From: Cycas panzhihuaensis
Taxonomy: Eukaryota > Cycadophyta
DNA: 64,000 nt
Assembly (NCBI GenBank): GCA_023213395.1
Contig: CM041465.1
Coordinates: 203,925,741 to 203,989,740 of the forward strand
Direction of reading: 5' to 3'
The position numbers and the translations under genes were made by a program. The notes beneath the pieces were generated by a model. The model worked only from the letters and a program-made list of their open reading frames with translations. It was not told the DNA's origin and did no database searches. Of this stretch, positions 22,882 through 33,196 are shown in pieces. Positions within the stretch are counted from its first letter, which is position 1. Every line of letters starts with the position of its first letter.

Positions 22882-22897
22882 ACCTGCTCTGATACCA
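22882..22897 (-). promoter_or_regulatory. E2 primer-binding site (tRNA-Met type)
   Basis: On the minus strand TGGTATCAGAGCAGGT directly follows the LTR and fully matches the usual copia tRNA-Met site. Confidence 0.92.
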
Positions 22898-23195
22898 TGT
22901 TAGAACATGGATATCAAGTCTACTATATATATATATATATATATAGAAAGGAGATGAATACATATTTATACTTGAGTCTACCTCTAACTCCTTCAACCAT
23001 AATTGGCAACTGTTTCACCTACCAATTAGAGATTACATATAAAGATGTGCATAAGGACACTTAATGACTTAACACAACACCCCTTTGACAACAACATTAA
23101 TACTAATCTATAAACCATGACACAATACTCCTTTATGATTATAATATTCTCCTAGATACATTAAACATTTATATATTAAACATTAACTCTTAACA
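22898..23195 (-). repeat. E2 5' LTR
   Basis: This 298-base LTR contains a (TA)n run near 22923-22945, longer than in the partner at 5278-5540, plus short insertions near 23115 and 23168. It ends CTTAACA followed by the target bases ATGTT. Confidence 0.88.
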
Positions 23196-23715
23196 ATGTT
23201 TGGCTCCTATTGAACTACCTCGGACATTTATGAACTTGTTATAAGTTCTGGTGCTAAAAGTACAATTGATTTTTAGTTGTAATGTGCAAGAAAAGTTTGT
23301 TTTTATATTGTTGGTTGATGGTGTTCTACTTAGGAAGGTTCACCAAGCTATGGAGAATACCTATCATAATCTCTCACAAACTAGCAACGTGTAGGCTCAT
23401 GAAAGATTTCCAAAGACCGTTGCACACAACAAGATGAAAATAGTTGAAAGCACCTTGCAAGTTGCATGTTGGATGAGCCTATTAAGAGTTTGTTGGATTT
23501 GAAGAAAAGCTCGGTGGAGAATCTCGTGAGCCATAAAAGCTTGGCTAGTGACAAGGGTGGCAACCCTGATATGGAAACTGAGTTGTGGTATAAGGTAGTC
23601 TTGAATCTATTCAAGACAAAGAACAAGGCATGCATCTTGTATCTTTGAAACTTGCTTTACTCTTGCAAAATGTCAATGGCTCTATCTCTCTTCATTTGCA
23701 AAAGCCGAAGGTGAT
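23196..23715 (+). other. E1 interior between E2 and E5
   Basis: This stretch belongs to E1. The short frame 23466-23648 (60 residues) shows no recognisable copia domain. The region should correspond to gag-protease of E1 but is too decayed to assign. Confidence 0.4.
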
Positions 23716-23923
23716 TGTAAGAAGAACTCAAGTGATTTCATTAACGAGGATGGTTCCTCTATAAATACATTACAAATTGTACAGGACAAATGGCAATCGC
23801 TCAATATGATCTTGCCATTTATCACTTAGAGAGAGAAAGGGGGAATGATACATGACCCGCATAAAGTGTCTTAGACATACTTTACTTTTACAAAGTATTT
23901 TAGATAAAACATTACTTCTAACA
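23716..23923 (-). repeat. E5 3' LTR
   Basis: The plus-strand sequence runs TGTAAGAAGAACTC to TACTTCTAACA. On the minus strand the purine tract AAGAGAGGG is adjacent at 23924-23932. Confidence 0.9.
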
Positions 23924-23942
23924 CCCTCTCTTAATGTTTTAT

Positions 23943-24560
23943 TTATTTTACTCCTAATCTATTTCTAAAGAAAGAGAACTTATCTCTACTCAAAGGTTTT
24001 GTAAGGACATCAGCAGTTTGATCTTCTGAAGCACAATGCAGAAGCTCAATTTCTTTGTTTTGAACTTTTTCTCTAATGAAATGGTGATGTACTTCCATAT
24101 GTTTGGTCGTTGCATGCAATATTAGATTTTCTGTCATCTTGATTGTGCTCTGATTGTCACAGAACAACTGAATAGGTGATGTTTATTCTTGTCCAAGATC
24201 TTTTAGAAGTTGTCTAATCCACACTCCTTCACAAGTTGCATTTGTTGTTGATTTATAGTCTGCTTCTATTGAAGACAAAGCAACTGTATATTGCTTTTTG
24301 CTGCTCCAGGAAATTAAGATTGTTTCTACGAAGAAACAATATCCTGATGTGGATTTTCTGTCTATTTTGTCTCCTACCCAATCGAAATCATAGAACCCTA
24401 TTAACTGTATATCATTCCCTTTTGTATATTCTAATCCAAGACTTATTGTTCATTTTAAATACCATAGAATTTTCTTCGCAACATTCCAATGGTGTATCTT
24501 TGGATTCTCCATGAACCTGGAGACCACTCCAACTGAATAGGAAATGTTTGTTTTGGTGGC
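23943..24560 (-). pseudogene. E5 RNase H
   Basis: The end of copia pol is readable as MFCDNQSTIKMTENLILHA and TKHMEVHHHFIREKVQ, ending in DVLTKPLSRDKF. The upstream part of RNase H (24190-24560) is recognisable only in shifting frames, including reverse-strand matches to ALSSIEADYKS and a DFDW-like motif. It ends about 20 bases before the purine tract. Confidence 0.8.
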
Positions 24561-25490
24561 AGTAAGATAGATCAAACTTCCAACCACTTGTCTATATATA
24601 GTTGCATTAACAAGTTGTGCTTATGGTTCAACATTCAATACATAGCCAGATTCCATGGGAATGACAACACTATTGCAATTTTTCATGTTGAACCTTTTAG
24701 CACATTTTTTATATATTTAGATTGGGACAAGACAACAGAGTTGTTGTTTTGTGCAATCTTTATTCCCACATAAAAATGCAACATTCCAAGATTTGTCATT
24801 TCGAAAACTCTTTCAAACTACTTTTTGATGAGTGCAATTGAATTCACATCACTCCCTATAATCAACATATCATCTACATACATTACTATAATGGAGACTA
24901 GTCCTTGATTGAACTTTACATAAAGACTGTGATCTAGCTCACATCTGTGAAAACCTTTTTGAACAAGATATTTGTCTAGTTTGGCGTAGCAAGCCCCTGG
25001 TGCTTGCTTGAGTCCATATAATGCCTTTTTCAGTTTTCAAACTAGGTTCTCTTGCTTGGATTTGATGTATCCTTCTAGTTGGTGCATGTAGACTTCCTCT
25101 TGAAGATCTTCATTCAAAAAGGCACTCTTTACATCCATTTGATAGATTTTCCATTCTTTCTGAGCGGCTATTGCAATTACTGTTCTCACAGCGTTTAGTT
25201 TTGCCATTGGTGAGAATGTTTCCTTATAGTCAATTCCAACTATTTATGTATAACCTTTTGCCACCAATCTTGCTTTGTATTTCTCAATTTCTCCATTTAG
25301 CTTTTCTTTCACTTTGTATACCCATTTGCAATTTACAATGGATTTATCCTTAGGAGGTTCTACCAAATCCCAAGCTTCATTTTGGTAAATGGCTTCCACT
25401 TCAGCGTCGATTGTTGTTCTCCAAGCTTGAAATTGGCTTGCTTCCTCGAATATGTTTGGTTCAAGAAAACAAATTAGTGCCTGTGGTTTC
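24561..25490 (-). pseudogene. E5 reverse transcriptase
   Basis: The minus strand holds copia RT in broken frames. The catalytic MYVDDMLIIGSD box is intact at 24860-24885. The QAPGACYAKLDKY region, the DVKSAFLNEDLQEEVYMHQL region near 25090-25140, and the KWVYKVKEKLNGEIEKYKA region near 25300 are in the right order. Stops and shifts prevent a full protein. Confidence 0.85.
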
Positions 25491-26463
25491 TAAGACCTTG
25501 TCCTATGTTTGAACACTTCTCCTTTTGTTTCTTCAAGAGCTTTAAAATACCATTTTGGTACCCTTTTAGAGCTTTGTTCTTGTTCTAAACTCTGCTCTTC
25601 TTCTTGTGTGGTATCAAGACCATTTGACTGATTGTTGTCAGGTGTCTTTTCATCTAAAGTTTCACTTCCAGTCTCAACACTTTTTGAGGTAATTATTGAT
25701 TCCTCATCTGATTGAACTATATTCAATTTCTTATTCTTATCGATCTCTATGTTCATCTTTTGACACCCTGTCTTGGTCCAACCCTCATCAAATATCTTGT
25801 GCATGCTAACTTAGAGTTTGTTTGTTTTTTTTATTAAGACACTAATATGCTTTTGAGCAATTACTGTATCTGACCATTATGCACTCTATGCTTTTGTTAT
25901 CTAATTTGGTTCTTTTTTTATCGAGAATATGCACATATGCTTTACAACCAAAGACCTTAAGATGACTTACATCTAGTTTATGCTCAATCCATGCTTCTTT
26001 AGGTGTTACTTTGTCCAAGGTTGGAGTTGGACTCTTGTTAACTAGATACACAGTTGTATTGACTGCTTTTGCCTAATACTTTTTTGTGATTTCCCTGTCA
26101 TTTATCAAACATTGAGCCATTTCTAGAACCATTCTATTCATTCTCTCCGCTATCCCATTTGACTGAGGCGTATACGGAGTTGTAATTTGTCTACAAATTC
26201 CATGTAGTTTACAAAACTTAAGAAATTCTTTGGACACATACTCTCCTCCCCTATTAGAAGGGACACATTTAATTTTTTTAGCTACTTTCCAATTCCACTT
26301 CTGCTTTGAATTCTTTAAAATAATCAAGTGCTTTTGGTCTAACAAACAAAAAATAAACCCATGTTTTTCTGGAGAAATCATCAATGAAGTTTAGAAAGTA
26401 CTGTGCCTTGTTTGGTGAAACTGGTGTGAAAGGACCACAAAGATCAGTATGGACTAGATCCAA
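25490..26463 (-). pseudogene. E5 integrase and acidic linker
   Basis: Frames from 26463 down hold the integrase core: MDLVHTDLCGPFTPVS, then CVPSNRGGEYVSKEF, then TPQSNGIAERMNRMV. The second catalytic aspartate is asparagine (codon 26253-26255), while the first acidic residue and the glutamate are kept. The C-terminal part 25842-26051 has TPTLDKVTPKEAW and HLKVFGCKAYVHI. The linker 25490-25804 is polar and Glu/Gln-rich, ending KRVPKWYFKALEETKGE. These lie in three frames, so it is inactive. Confidence 0.87.
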
Positions 26464-26634
26464 TTTATTCTGCGCTCACCATGTGCTTTTTGTAAAAGGA
26501 CTTCTATGTTGTTTACCCATTATGCAGCTTTTGCATATAAATGAATTATATGAAATATCAGGCAAACCATTCACCATCCTTGAAGTTTTTAACCTTTCTG
26601 ACCTATCATATGAGATATGTCCATACTTCAAGTG

Positions 26635-27297
26635 TCATATTTCATTAGTGTCATTATTTGCCATAGCAAGTGAATTTACATTAGACATGTGTTTGGTAGG
26701 TCCTTTGTCAAGCAGTACTGGGGTGGAGAGCAACTTATAGAGTTTGTTGCATTTTATCCCTTCAACTATTACAATGCCATTCTTCTTCATATCCAGAATG
26801 TAACAATAACCATTTTCATCGAATATTGTTCTCATCTTTTTCTCGCTTAACTGAGATATTGATAGGATTTTTCTTCATTCCTAGTGCAAAAAGGACATTG
26901 CCTATTCGTTGAATTTTACCATCAATTTCTATGGCTATCAGACCTATACCTTTTATGTAAAGGGGAAAATTGCCTCCTAGCTCCACAGACTTATTAAGAT
27001 CATATGGTTTCAAAATTTCAAACCATTCCTTGACTTCGATCATGTGGTGGGAAGCTCCTGATTCAATGAACCAATTTTCGATGGCACTGAAGCTGGCAGC
27101 TTGAGCGGCTACAAAAGCAGTTTCAACTTTAACTTTTGTTGAATCTCGCTCTTTGCTATAGTTTCCTGAGATCTACTTCCCTTTCTGGATTTCTGCTCAC
27201 CTCTAATAACATTGATATGGGTAGTGCACGATATGTTTGCAGTGATAGCAGATATCAAATGTCCAACAATTACTTGAAAAGTGACCAGGTTTTCCAT
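26635..27297 (-). pseudogene. E5 protease and zinc-knuckle region
   Basis: Near 27050 the copia protease motif reads WFIESGASHHMIEVKEW, with glutamate in place of the catalytic aspartate. Downstream frames (27043-26816, 26835-26635) carry the usual protease-to-integrase linker, with GGNFPLYIKGIGLIAIEI and KRIGNVLFALGM. The nucleocapsid zinc-knuckle region upstream, around 27200-27270, is frame-broken and no complete CCHC can be read. Confidence 0.75.
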
Positions 27298-27420
27298 AGT
27301 TAAGCAGACCCTTGAGTCACATGGGGGAGTGGCTCTTTCTCTTCCTCTTCCTTCAGTCCACTGGCCTCTGTTATCGGTTGGCGCTCTACCTCGTGCTCTA
27401 AGATTGTATTGGCCTTGTCC

Positions 27421-28059
27421 TCAACCTCCTAAGTTTAATTTAGCAATGAGTGCTTCTTCCATCTCAGCATCTTCTTCATACCTTTGATTCATTTGTTCTT
27501 GCCTTAGCATGTGACCTGTAAGACCATCAAGAGTCATAGTGGTTGTTTGTTCTCCACCTATTAACATATTGACCATGCTATCATCTAATTTTGGTAGCTT
27601 GTTGAATACAAGATGTACCAATTCGGTATTAGTTACTTTATCTCCTGCTGTGAGAAGTGCATTTTTGACATTGGTCAATTTGGCTATGAAGTCAGAAACT
27701 GACTGATCCTCTCTCATTCTAAGCTTATATAACTCTTCCTTGAGAGCAACTATTCTAGCTTCATTTTTTCGTCTAAACATAGAGGACACTGTTTTCCGAA
27801 TTTCAGAGGCAATTTCAACATCGTCAATGTATGTCAGGAGAGAATCTAAAATTGAAAGTTTAAGGGCAGATACAACACTATTAGTTCTTTCTTCCCAGTT
27901 TAGCAAGTCTACTATGTCTGTGGGTTGTTTTTTCTCCCCTGTTATGATTTTGCATGCATGTGTTGATCTTAAGAGGTCTTCAATTTTTATTTTTTAGATG
28001 CTAAAGTTCATTTCAATTAAATTATCCACTTCATGCAATGCTACAGAAGAAGAGGCCAT
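27421..28059 (-). pseudogene. E5 gag
   Basis: The ATG at 28059 (MASSSVALHEVDNL) fits the end of the leader. An in-frame stop near 27996 interrupts it, and the same frame then continues for 190 residues with the UBN2-type gag core: IRKTVSSMFRRKNEARIVAL, DQSVSDFIAKLTNVKNALL and MTLDGLTGHMLRQEQ. The stop at 27421 precedes the Gly/Arg-rich and knuckle region. Gag packages the element RNA into particles. Confidence 0.85.
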
Positions 28060-28793
28060 GATTGAATGATATTGGCAAAGGAAATTACCAAGAAAACTCA
28101 GTTGCAGGGTTGTAGAACTGTACGGTGTATGGAAAAGTACAATTTTTTGTTGGTGTACAGAATTCAAAAAAAAGGGGTCCAAATCAACGTGCTCGACAAG
28201 AGAAGTTTAGATATGTAATTATTTTTCTCAGAAGATTTGGTCTATTCAGAAATGAGAATCGAAGCTCTAACTATCAGTTAAGGCTAAAAGTGAAAAATGC
28301 TTCAAACAAAAAAAATGCTTTGAATCTGCCTTCAAAATTGGGCTTAAAGGAATTATATCAACGAGAAGATCAGTTTGATGTAGGTATTACCCAAACTAAT
28401 TCAGTCATTTTAAAGGAAAGAGCAAAAGTCTTCTCAAACCCACACCTCTAAAAATCAGGGCAAAACCCCTTCGAAATGGCTTCAAATCACATCGAGCCTT
28501 TAGAGAAAAATGACATTCATACTGCTTCAACCTTTCTAGTAAAATCTGGGAGTGATTTGAGAACTTTGAATTTTTGCGTTCGTACAGTATTCATATGATG
28601 TTTGTACACCAATTCTTTCGTTGAATTTGTTTTCAGGAATGATTTGTACTTTAGATTGATTTGCCTCCTTTAGAAATTTAATTCTCCAGACTGATTTTTA
28701 ATTGATCTCTCTCAAAACCGTAATGGCCTCCTTGTCCAAATTCAGACAGAGAAATGATCCTTGACCATATGGTCGCAACCCACTATGAAACCA
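28060..28793 (-). other. E5 leader and degenerate primer site
   Basis: About 730 bases without a gene on the minus strand. Next to the LTR, at 28777-28793, the site reads TGGTTTCATAGTGGG, a clearly altered version of the tRNA-Met site TGGTATCAGAGCAGG. The 108-residue frame on the other strand (28125-28451) has no known motif. Confidence 0.55.
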
Positions 28794-29001
28794 TGTAAGA
28801 AGAACTCAAGTGATTTCATTAATGAGGATGGTTCCTCTATAAATACATTATAGATTGTATAGGACAAATGGCAACCGCTCAATATGATCTTGCCATTTGT
28901 CACTCAAAGAGAGAAAGAGGGAATGATACATGACCCTCATAAAGTGTCTTAGACATATTTTACTTTTACAAAGTATTTTAGATAAAACATTACTTCTAAC
29001 A
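28794..29001 (-). repeat. E5 5' LTR
   Basis: Partner of 23716-23923 with the same length and termini. Confidence 0.9.
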
Positions 29002-29970
29002 GAGATAAGAGACACATTTGTTGTTGTAGGAGAAATTGTAGAGGATATCAATCTTAACAACTTGTGTAAGGGCTATCATACTTTTGCCACAAAACAAATT
29101 GACCTCAACCTCTTTTCTTTGATGAGTCAGGTGGCTTATTGTTGCATGGAGAGGAACAAATTGTTTGTTATGGTGATGATAGTGGCAGTGTTGTGGTGTT
29201 TTCATTAAAATTTCAAAAGAAAACACCTAATAATTCTACAAAGCAACAATCACAAGGCACTAACAATAATGCATAGAGATAAAAGCATGATATTGTATAT
29301 CGATATTATGACATTTGGAGAAGCAATGTTGAAAGAAAAAAGCTCTTTGTGGGCTTAAACAAGCATCAATGGAGTGATATTCATGCAATGATGATCACTT
29401 TATCTCTTTCGGATTCACTAGATGTGAATCAGATCACAATTTGTATGTATTGCATGAGGATGATGAAATCCTGTTTGTAGATTTGTATTGGCGATTGGTT
29501 GGTAGTCTCATTTATTTGACTAACACGAGGCATGATCAACATCAGGATATGCATTTACACTTAGTTCTAGTTTGATCTCTTGGAGCAATAAGAAACAATC
29601 TACAATTTCTTTGTCTTTCCTCGAGGCAGAATACAAAGTAGCAATTACAACAACCTGTGAAGCCATTTGGCTTAGAGTATTTCTTAATCGCTTTGGACTT
29701 GTTCAAGATGATCTGATTTAGTTGTTTTGTGGCAATCAAAGTGCCATACAACTATTAGAGAATCTAGTTTTCCACTCCAGAACAAAGCATGTGGAAATTC
29801 ACTATCATTTTATTCAAGAGCAAGTGGAGCATGGCACTATTGAGTTGATCTATTGTCCCTCAGAAGATCAAATTGTTCATATTCTCACTAAAGTTGTGAG
29901 TTGTGAGAAGTTTGAGAGACTTAAGACATTGATGTTCATGAGAGAAAATAAACTTGACATTATGGGAGGG
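29002..29970 (+). pseudogene. E1 RT remnant and RNase H end
   Basis: From about 29335 broken frames give copia RT pieces ALCGLKQASME and HFISFGFTRCESDHNLYVL. The sequence then jumps to LYWRLVGSLIYLTNTR near 29490, so the stretch holding the YVDD box is deleted. RNase H follows: SWSNKKQSTISLSFLEAEYK near 29575, and then FCGNQSAIQLLENLVFHS and TKHVEIHYHFIQEQ. The usual CDNQSA reads CGNQSA. It ends at the purine tract TATGGGAGGG (29961-29970). Confidence 0.8.
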
Positions 29971-30179
29971 TGTTAGAAGTAATGTCCACTCACTTAAATA
30001 TTCACTTAAGTTCATTTCATGTCATTAGAATAATTCCTCATATGGAATATTCTTGCTCAAGTGCTCAAGTTATTAATGAAGGAATAAAAGAAGTCAAACA
30101 GGTGATTAAGTGCCCACCATAAATTATGGTAGGAGCCCACCTTAAAATATAGTAGGTACCCACCTTAAAATAAGGTAGG
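29971..30179 (+). repeat. E1 3' LTR, first part
   Basis: Matches the first 205 bases of the 5' LTR at 3555. It stops at the GTAGG that became the target duplication of E6. The rest of this LTR is at 40707-40874. Confidence 0.88.
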
Positions 30180-31047
30180 TGTTGACTTTTACACGATCTC
30201 CCTATTGAGATAGGTAAACTTGTCAAGGGGTCACTGGTAGTCTATTCTAAGATATAGTCAACATGCCTTATACACCACAGTCATCACAGATTATTCATAA
30301 TTCCACATAAGTTCATCACAAATCACACACAACAGTACAATAATCAGCAATTATCCATCATACAACCATCATAGTACACATAAAACACCAATTAATGTAA
30401 CTCTTTTTTTTATTAAGTAATAGGTCTCATACAACAAGTTCTAGAATGTATTCCCTATACATTCCAGCCATATACACTGAGTTTTGTCATATACATTCCA
30501 AAAGGATAAGCATCACGGAATGCATCTCCTATAACTTTGTTCCGTACCACTGGATATGCGTGCTTGCTACTGTACCACCATGTGGAATGAATGCTCGACT
30601 CTCACCGCTGGAATGGTCCTTGCAAGCTTTCTCAAATGTGCCTCTTTGGTGCCTTTTGCTAAAGGGTTATGACTCCCTGTCATAACCGTACCTTTTCAGC
30701 CTCAATGTATCTTTTCATTTAACCAATTGATTAATCACCTTTAACTAATGCCTTTGCATCCGTACATCCGTACGTATGTCCCTTGGTGCTGATGTCATCA
30801 TCATCTGGTGTCCTATGGTCCAGATCTATCATGCGTACCTTTGTTGTTCACTTAGCGTACCGTAGATGGTACGTATCTTGTGTTGCATACCTATTCTGGT
30901 ACGCACCTATCATACATACCCAGAATGCTTATTTTCTAGCTTTTCTTGTCATACGTACCTCTGTACAGTTTGTACCTGCACTTCAATGGTCAACACAACC
31001 TACATCTGGTGCCCACATAGCCTATTGTGCCAAAATATGTCCCAACA
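30180..31047 (-). repeat. E6 3' LTR
   Basis: An 868-base LTR. Between 30740 and 30970 it is packed with GTAC-centred words such as CGTACATCCGTACGTATG, GCGTACC and GGTACGTATC. These recur in the spacer at 32290-32660. Confidence 0.92.
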
Positions 31048-31173
31048 TCTATGTTGGGTCAACAAGATTGGGTTGAGCATCCTTACTCACTGAAAATTTT
31101 CAAAAATATTGGGGTATCCTTCCCCCCCCATATTTTAAGGTTGCTCTTGCTGCCTCTGTCCTATTGCTAAGTC

Positions 31174-32295
31174 TCATGAGGCTAAAATTTCTTCATTAAT
31201 TTGAGTGAGGATTGCTATTATGGCATCCTTTTCTTTGATCATTTCTTGAAGGGCAGCTATTTCTGCTTTATACCCTTCTTCCATGTCCTTAATTAATTGG
31301 ATTATTTGATAGAATTTATCCTCTGTTTGGGGTGGTGCTAATGTTTCTCCTGTCTCCATTACAGGAGGAAATTCTGCCCATTCTTCAAGGGAGGGCTCTA
31401 TTTTTTCTTCCTCCTTGGGTTCTCCCTCATCCCTTCTTCTCTTACTACTTTTCTGAATTGTCTGCTTGGCACGGTGTGGGATAGGTGTCCCTAGGGTTTG
31501 TTGTAACCACTTAAGGATTTTTGTCATTTCGTTTTGTATTCTTTTCTTAATTTCCTTGTCTTGAGTGGTCTCAAGAAATTCATTCACCCATTGTTTTATA
31601 AGTGGTTCATTCGGAGGGATGGCTGATTTTGGAAGTTATATACCTGGACACTAGTAGAATAAAACAACCAAGAACAAGGAGGGATGACAGAATGGATGTG
31701 TGTCATCACTTCCTGTATTTGTTGTGTCATGTTCACTGCCAAAAATTTACCAGTTAAGTTTCTCCCCATCTCGAATCTTTGGTAGTATTGGCATCATTCC
31801 CCCTAGAATATATGCATATTTCCTTTTTGATAGGAATCTTGTGTTGATAACCTCAGCTATCCATTGTAATCTGATATCCTTTATGTCTGCTACCCGAACA
31901 CCTCTAGACGTCAATTGGGTATTCTCCTAGCAAAATTCTTTCAGCCAGGTTTCACGGTCCACTTCTGATCTTTTGGTGGCTATGGGAACTTCTCCCTCCT
32001 TCAGAAGCCTTGTCAACAAGTGAATTATATCTGCATCCAACTTGACTTTCTTCAAATCCTTTTTTAGCTCCAGCAAAATGTTTTCCATGAGCTCTTGCTC
32101 CAAATAAAGAGGGTTGTAGTATATATACTCCCCCCATCCTACTTGTTTGACATTAGCCCTAAATTGGGAAGGCAACCCTTCTAATTCCTTCTTAAGCTTG
32201 GGTAGGAAGGTTTCTTGGCACCCTGTTATCTTCATCGTCACCAGGCTATGGAATTTCCAGAAGTAGATCTGATATGACCAAGGAATGCAATACAA
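31174..32295 (-). pseudogene. E6 extra ORF between integrase and 3' LTR
   Basis: One minus-strand frame from about 32295 to 31174 encodes near 370 residues, interrupted by a TAG at 31927 and stops near 31635-31740. The first part (EGLPSQFRANVKQVGWGEYI and LLTRLLKEGEVPIATKRSEV) is mixed and charged. The last 90 residues are acidic and then helical with heptad-like spacing (IIQLIKDMEEGYKAEIAALQ), probably a coiled coil. No signal peptide or membrane helix is visible, so despite its env position it does not look like an envelope protein. E7 contains the same ORF, so it is part of the family. Function unknown. Confidence 0.65.
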
Positions 32296-33196
32296 ATACT
32301 ACGTGCGTACCTTTTTTGGAACGATTGACTGTATTCAAGAATTGTCTTCAAAATTGGTGCTAAATCTTTGCTCATTTCCTCCCCTCAATTACGAGGATTC
32401 CACTCGGCTGCTTGCTGCTGTGAATTCAGGTCAATTTGCCCTCGTTTTTCTCTTGCGTACCGTGCGGGAATGTTTGCAGGTACACATTATAAACCTTTGT
32501 CTTTTTTGGCCTGTTATTCTATGTGTACCTAATAGCATACTTTTTAGGTATGTATAGTGTATTTTGGTTCACTTACTCATTTTTTCCATTGTGCATACCT
32601 GGTAACGTACCCTTTTTGGTACATATAGTGTATTTTGCTGGTACGTATGTAAAAAATCTAATTTTTTTGACAGTATTTTTCTTCATTTCAGTTTTTCTTG
32701 CCATGCTATATCTTTACATCTCATGATTTGCCATATTACTTATTGATATGATATGAGTTATGGTTTTTTTTCTTGTTTTTCTTAATTTTTTTGTATTTTT
32801 ATGTTTACATACCGAACTAGATCACATTCCGGTATTAAGGCGGTCTTACTTGCCTCAATTTCACACGACACGTTATGATACAACCAGCTGATCTAACTGG
32901 TAATTACTTCATCCTAGCTGACGTATGGTTTCAATTGGCTACCATTCACTTGGGTTGGTAGCAATGGCCCGTCGATTTCTCGAAGTTGTACTGACTCATT
33001 TTCAAAGATCCTTTTTGCGATATAGGGTCCTAGCCATCTCATCTTGAGTTTCCCGGGGTGTGTTTTGAATTTGCTGTTATAAAGAAGAACTCGGTCGCCT
33101 TCTTTGAACTATGGTCTGCATAGGTGTCAATCATCCCATGCCTTTTGTCATCGTTTTTCTATGCTTTGTAACCATTTGGCCATATACCTTTGTTCT
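32296..33196 (-). other. E6 spacer between integrase and extra ORF
   Basis: Between 32300 and 32660 the stretch has many GTACC, GGTAC and TACGT words like those of the E6 LTR. From 32990 to 33190, minus-strand fragments still resemble the C-terminal end of integrase (for example around LFFKEGDRVLLYN-type sequence near 33080), in broken frames. No other gene is seen. Confidence 0.5.

Larger units (their letters stand above)
5278..23195 (-). mobile_element. E2: pol-less copia-type LTR element carrying an unknown ORF
   Basis: LTRs at 5278-5540 (263 bases) and 22898-23195 (298 bases) share most of their sequence. On the minus strand a tRNA-Met primer site follows the right LTR and the purine tract AAGGGAGGG precedes the left one. 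Flanks GTGTT and ATGTT are a 4-of-5 target duplication. Without E3 the element is about 4.5 kb. Its interior holds a long leader, a gag-like frame and a long unidentified ORF, but no protease, integrase or reverse transcriptase motifs. It fits a large non-autonomous retroelement derivative. Its LTR and purine-tract edges resemble those of E5 and E8, which suggests their lineage supplied the enzymes in trans. Confidence 0.8.
23716..29001 (-). mobile_element. E5: Ty1/copia element
   Basis: Two 208-base LTRs (23716-23923 and 28794-29001) with about 12 differences by eye flank a 4.9 kb interior. Flanks GTGAT and GAGAT form a target duplication with one change. On the minus strand gag, protease, integrase, RT and RNase H lie in copia order. 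All frames carry stops or shifts, and one integrase aspartate is changed. E5 is inserted in the interior of E1. Confidence 0.9.

Noticed and set aside
22882-22897. tRNA gene
   Set aside because: Only the 16-base complement of a tRNA 3' end is present, as in a primer site; there is no cloverleaf.
31123-31131. C-run read as the E6 purine tract
   Set aside because: It lies about 75 bases from the LTR edge at 31047, too far to be the normal priming site; the true tract is unclear.
31174-32295. Envelope gene in E6
   Set aside because: No signal peptide, membrane helix or cysteine pattern of an envelope protein is visible; only the position fits.
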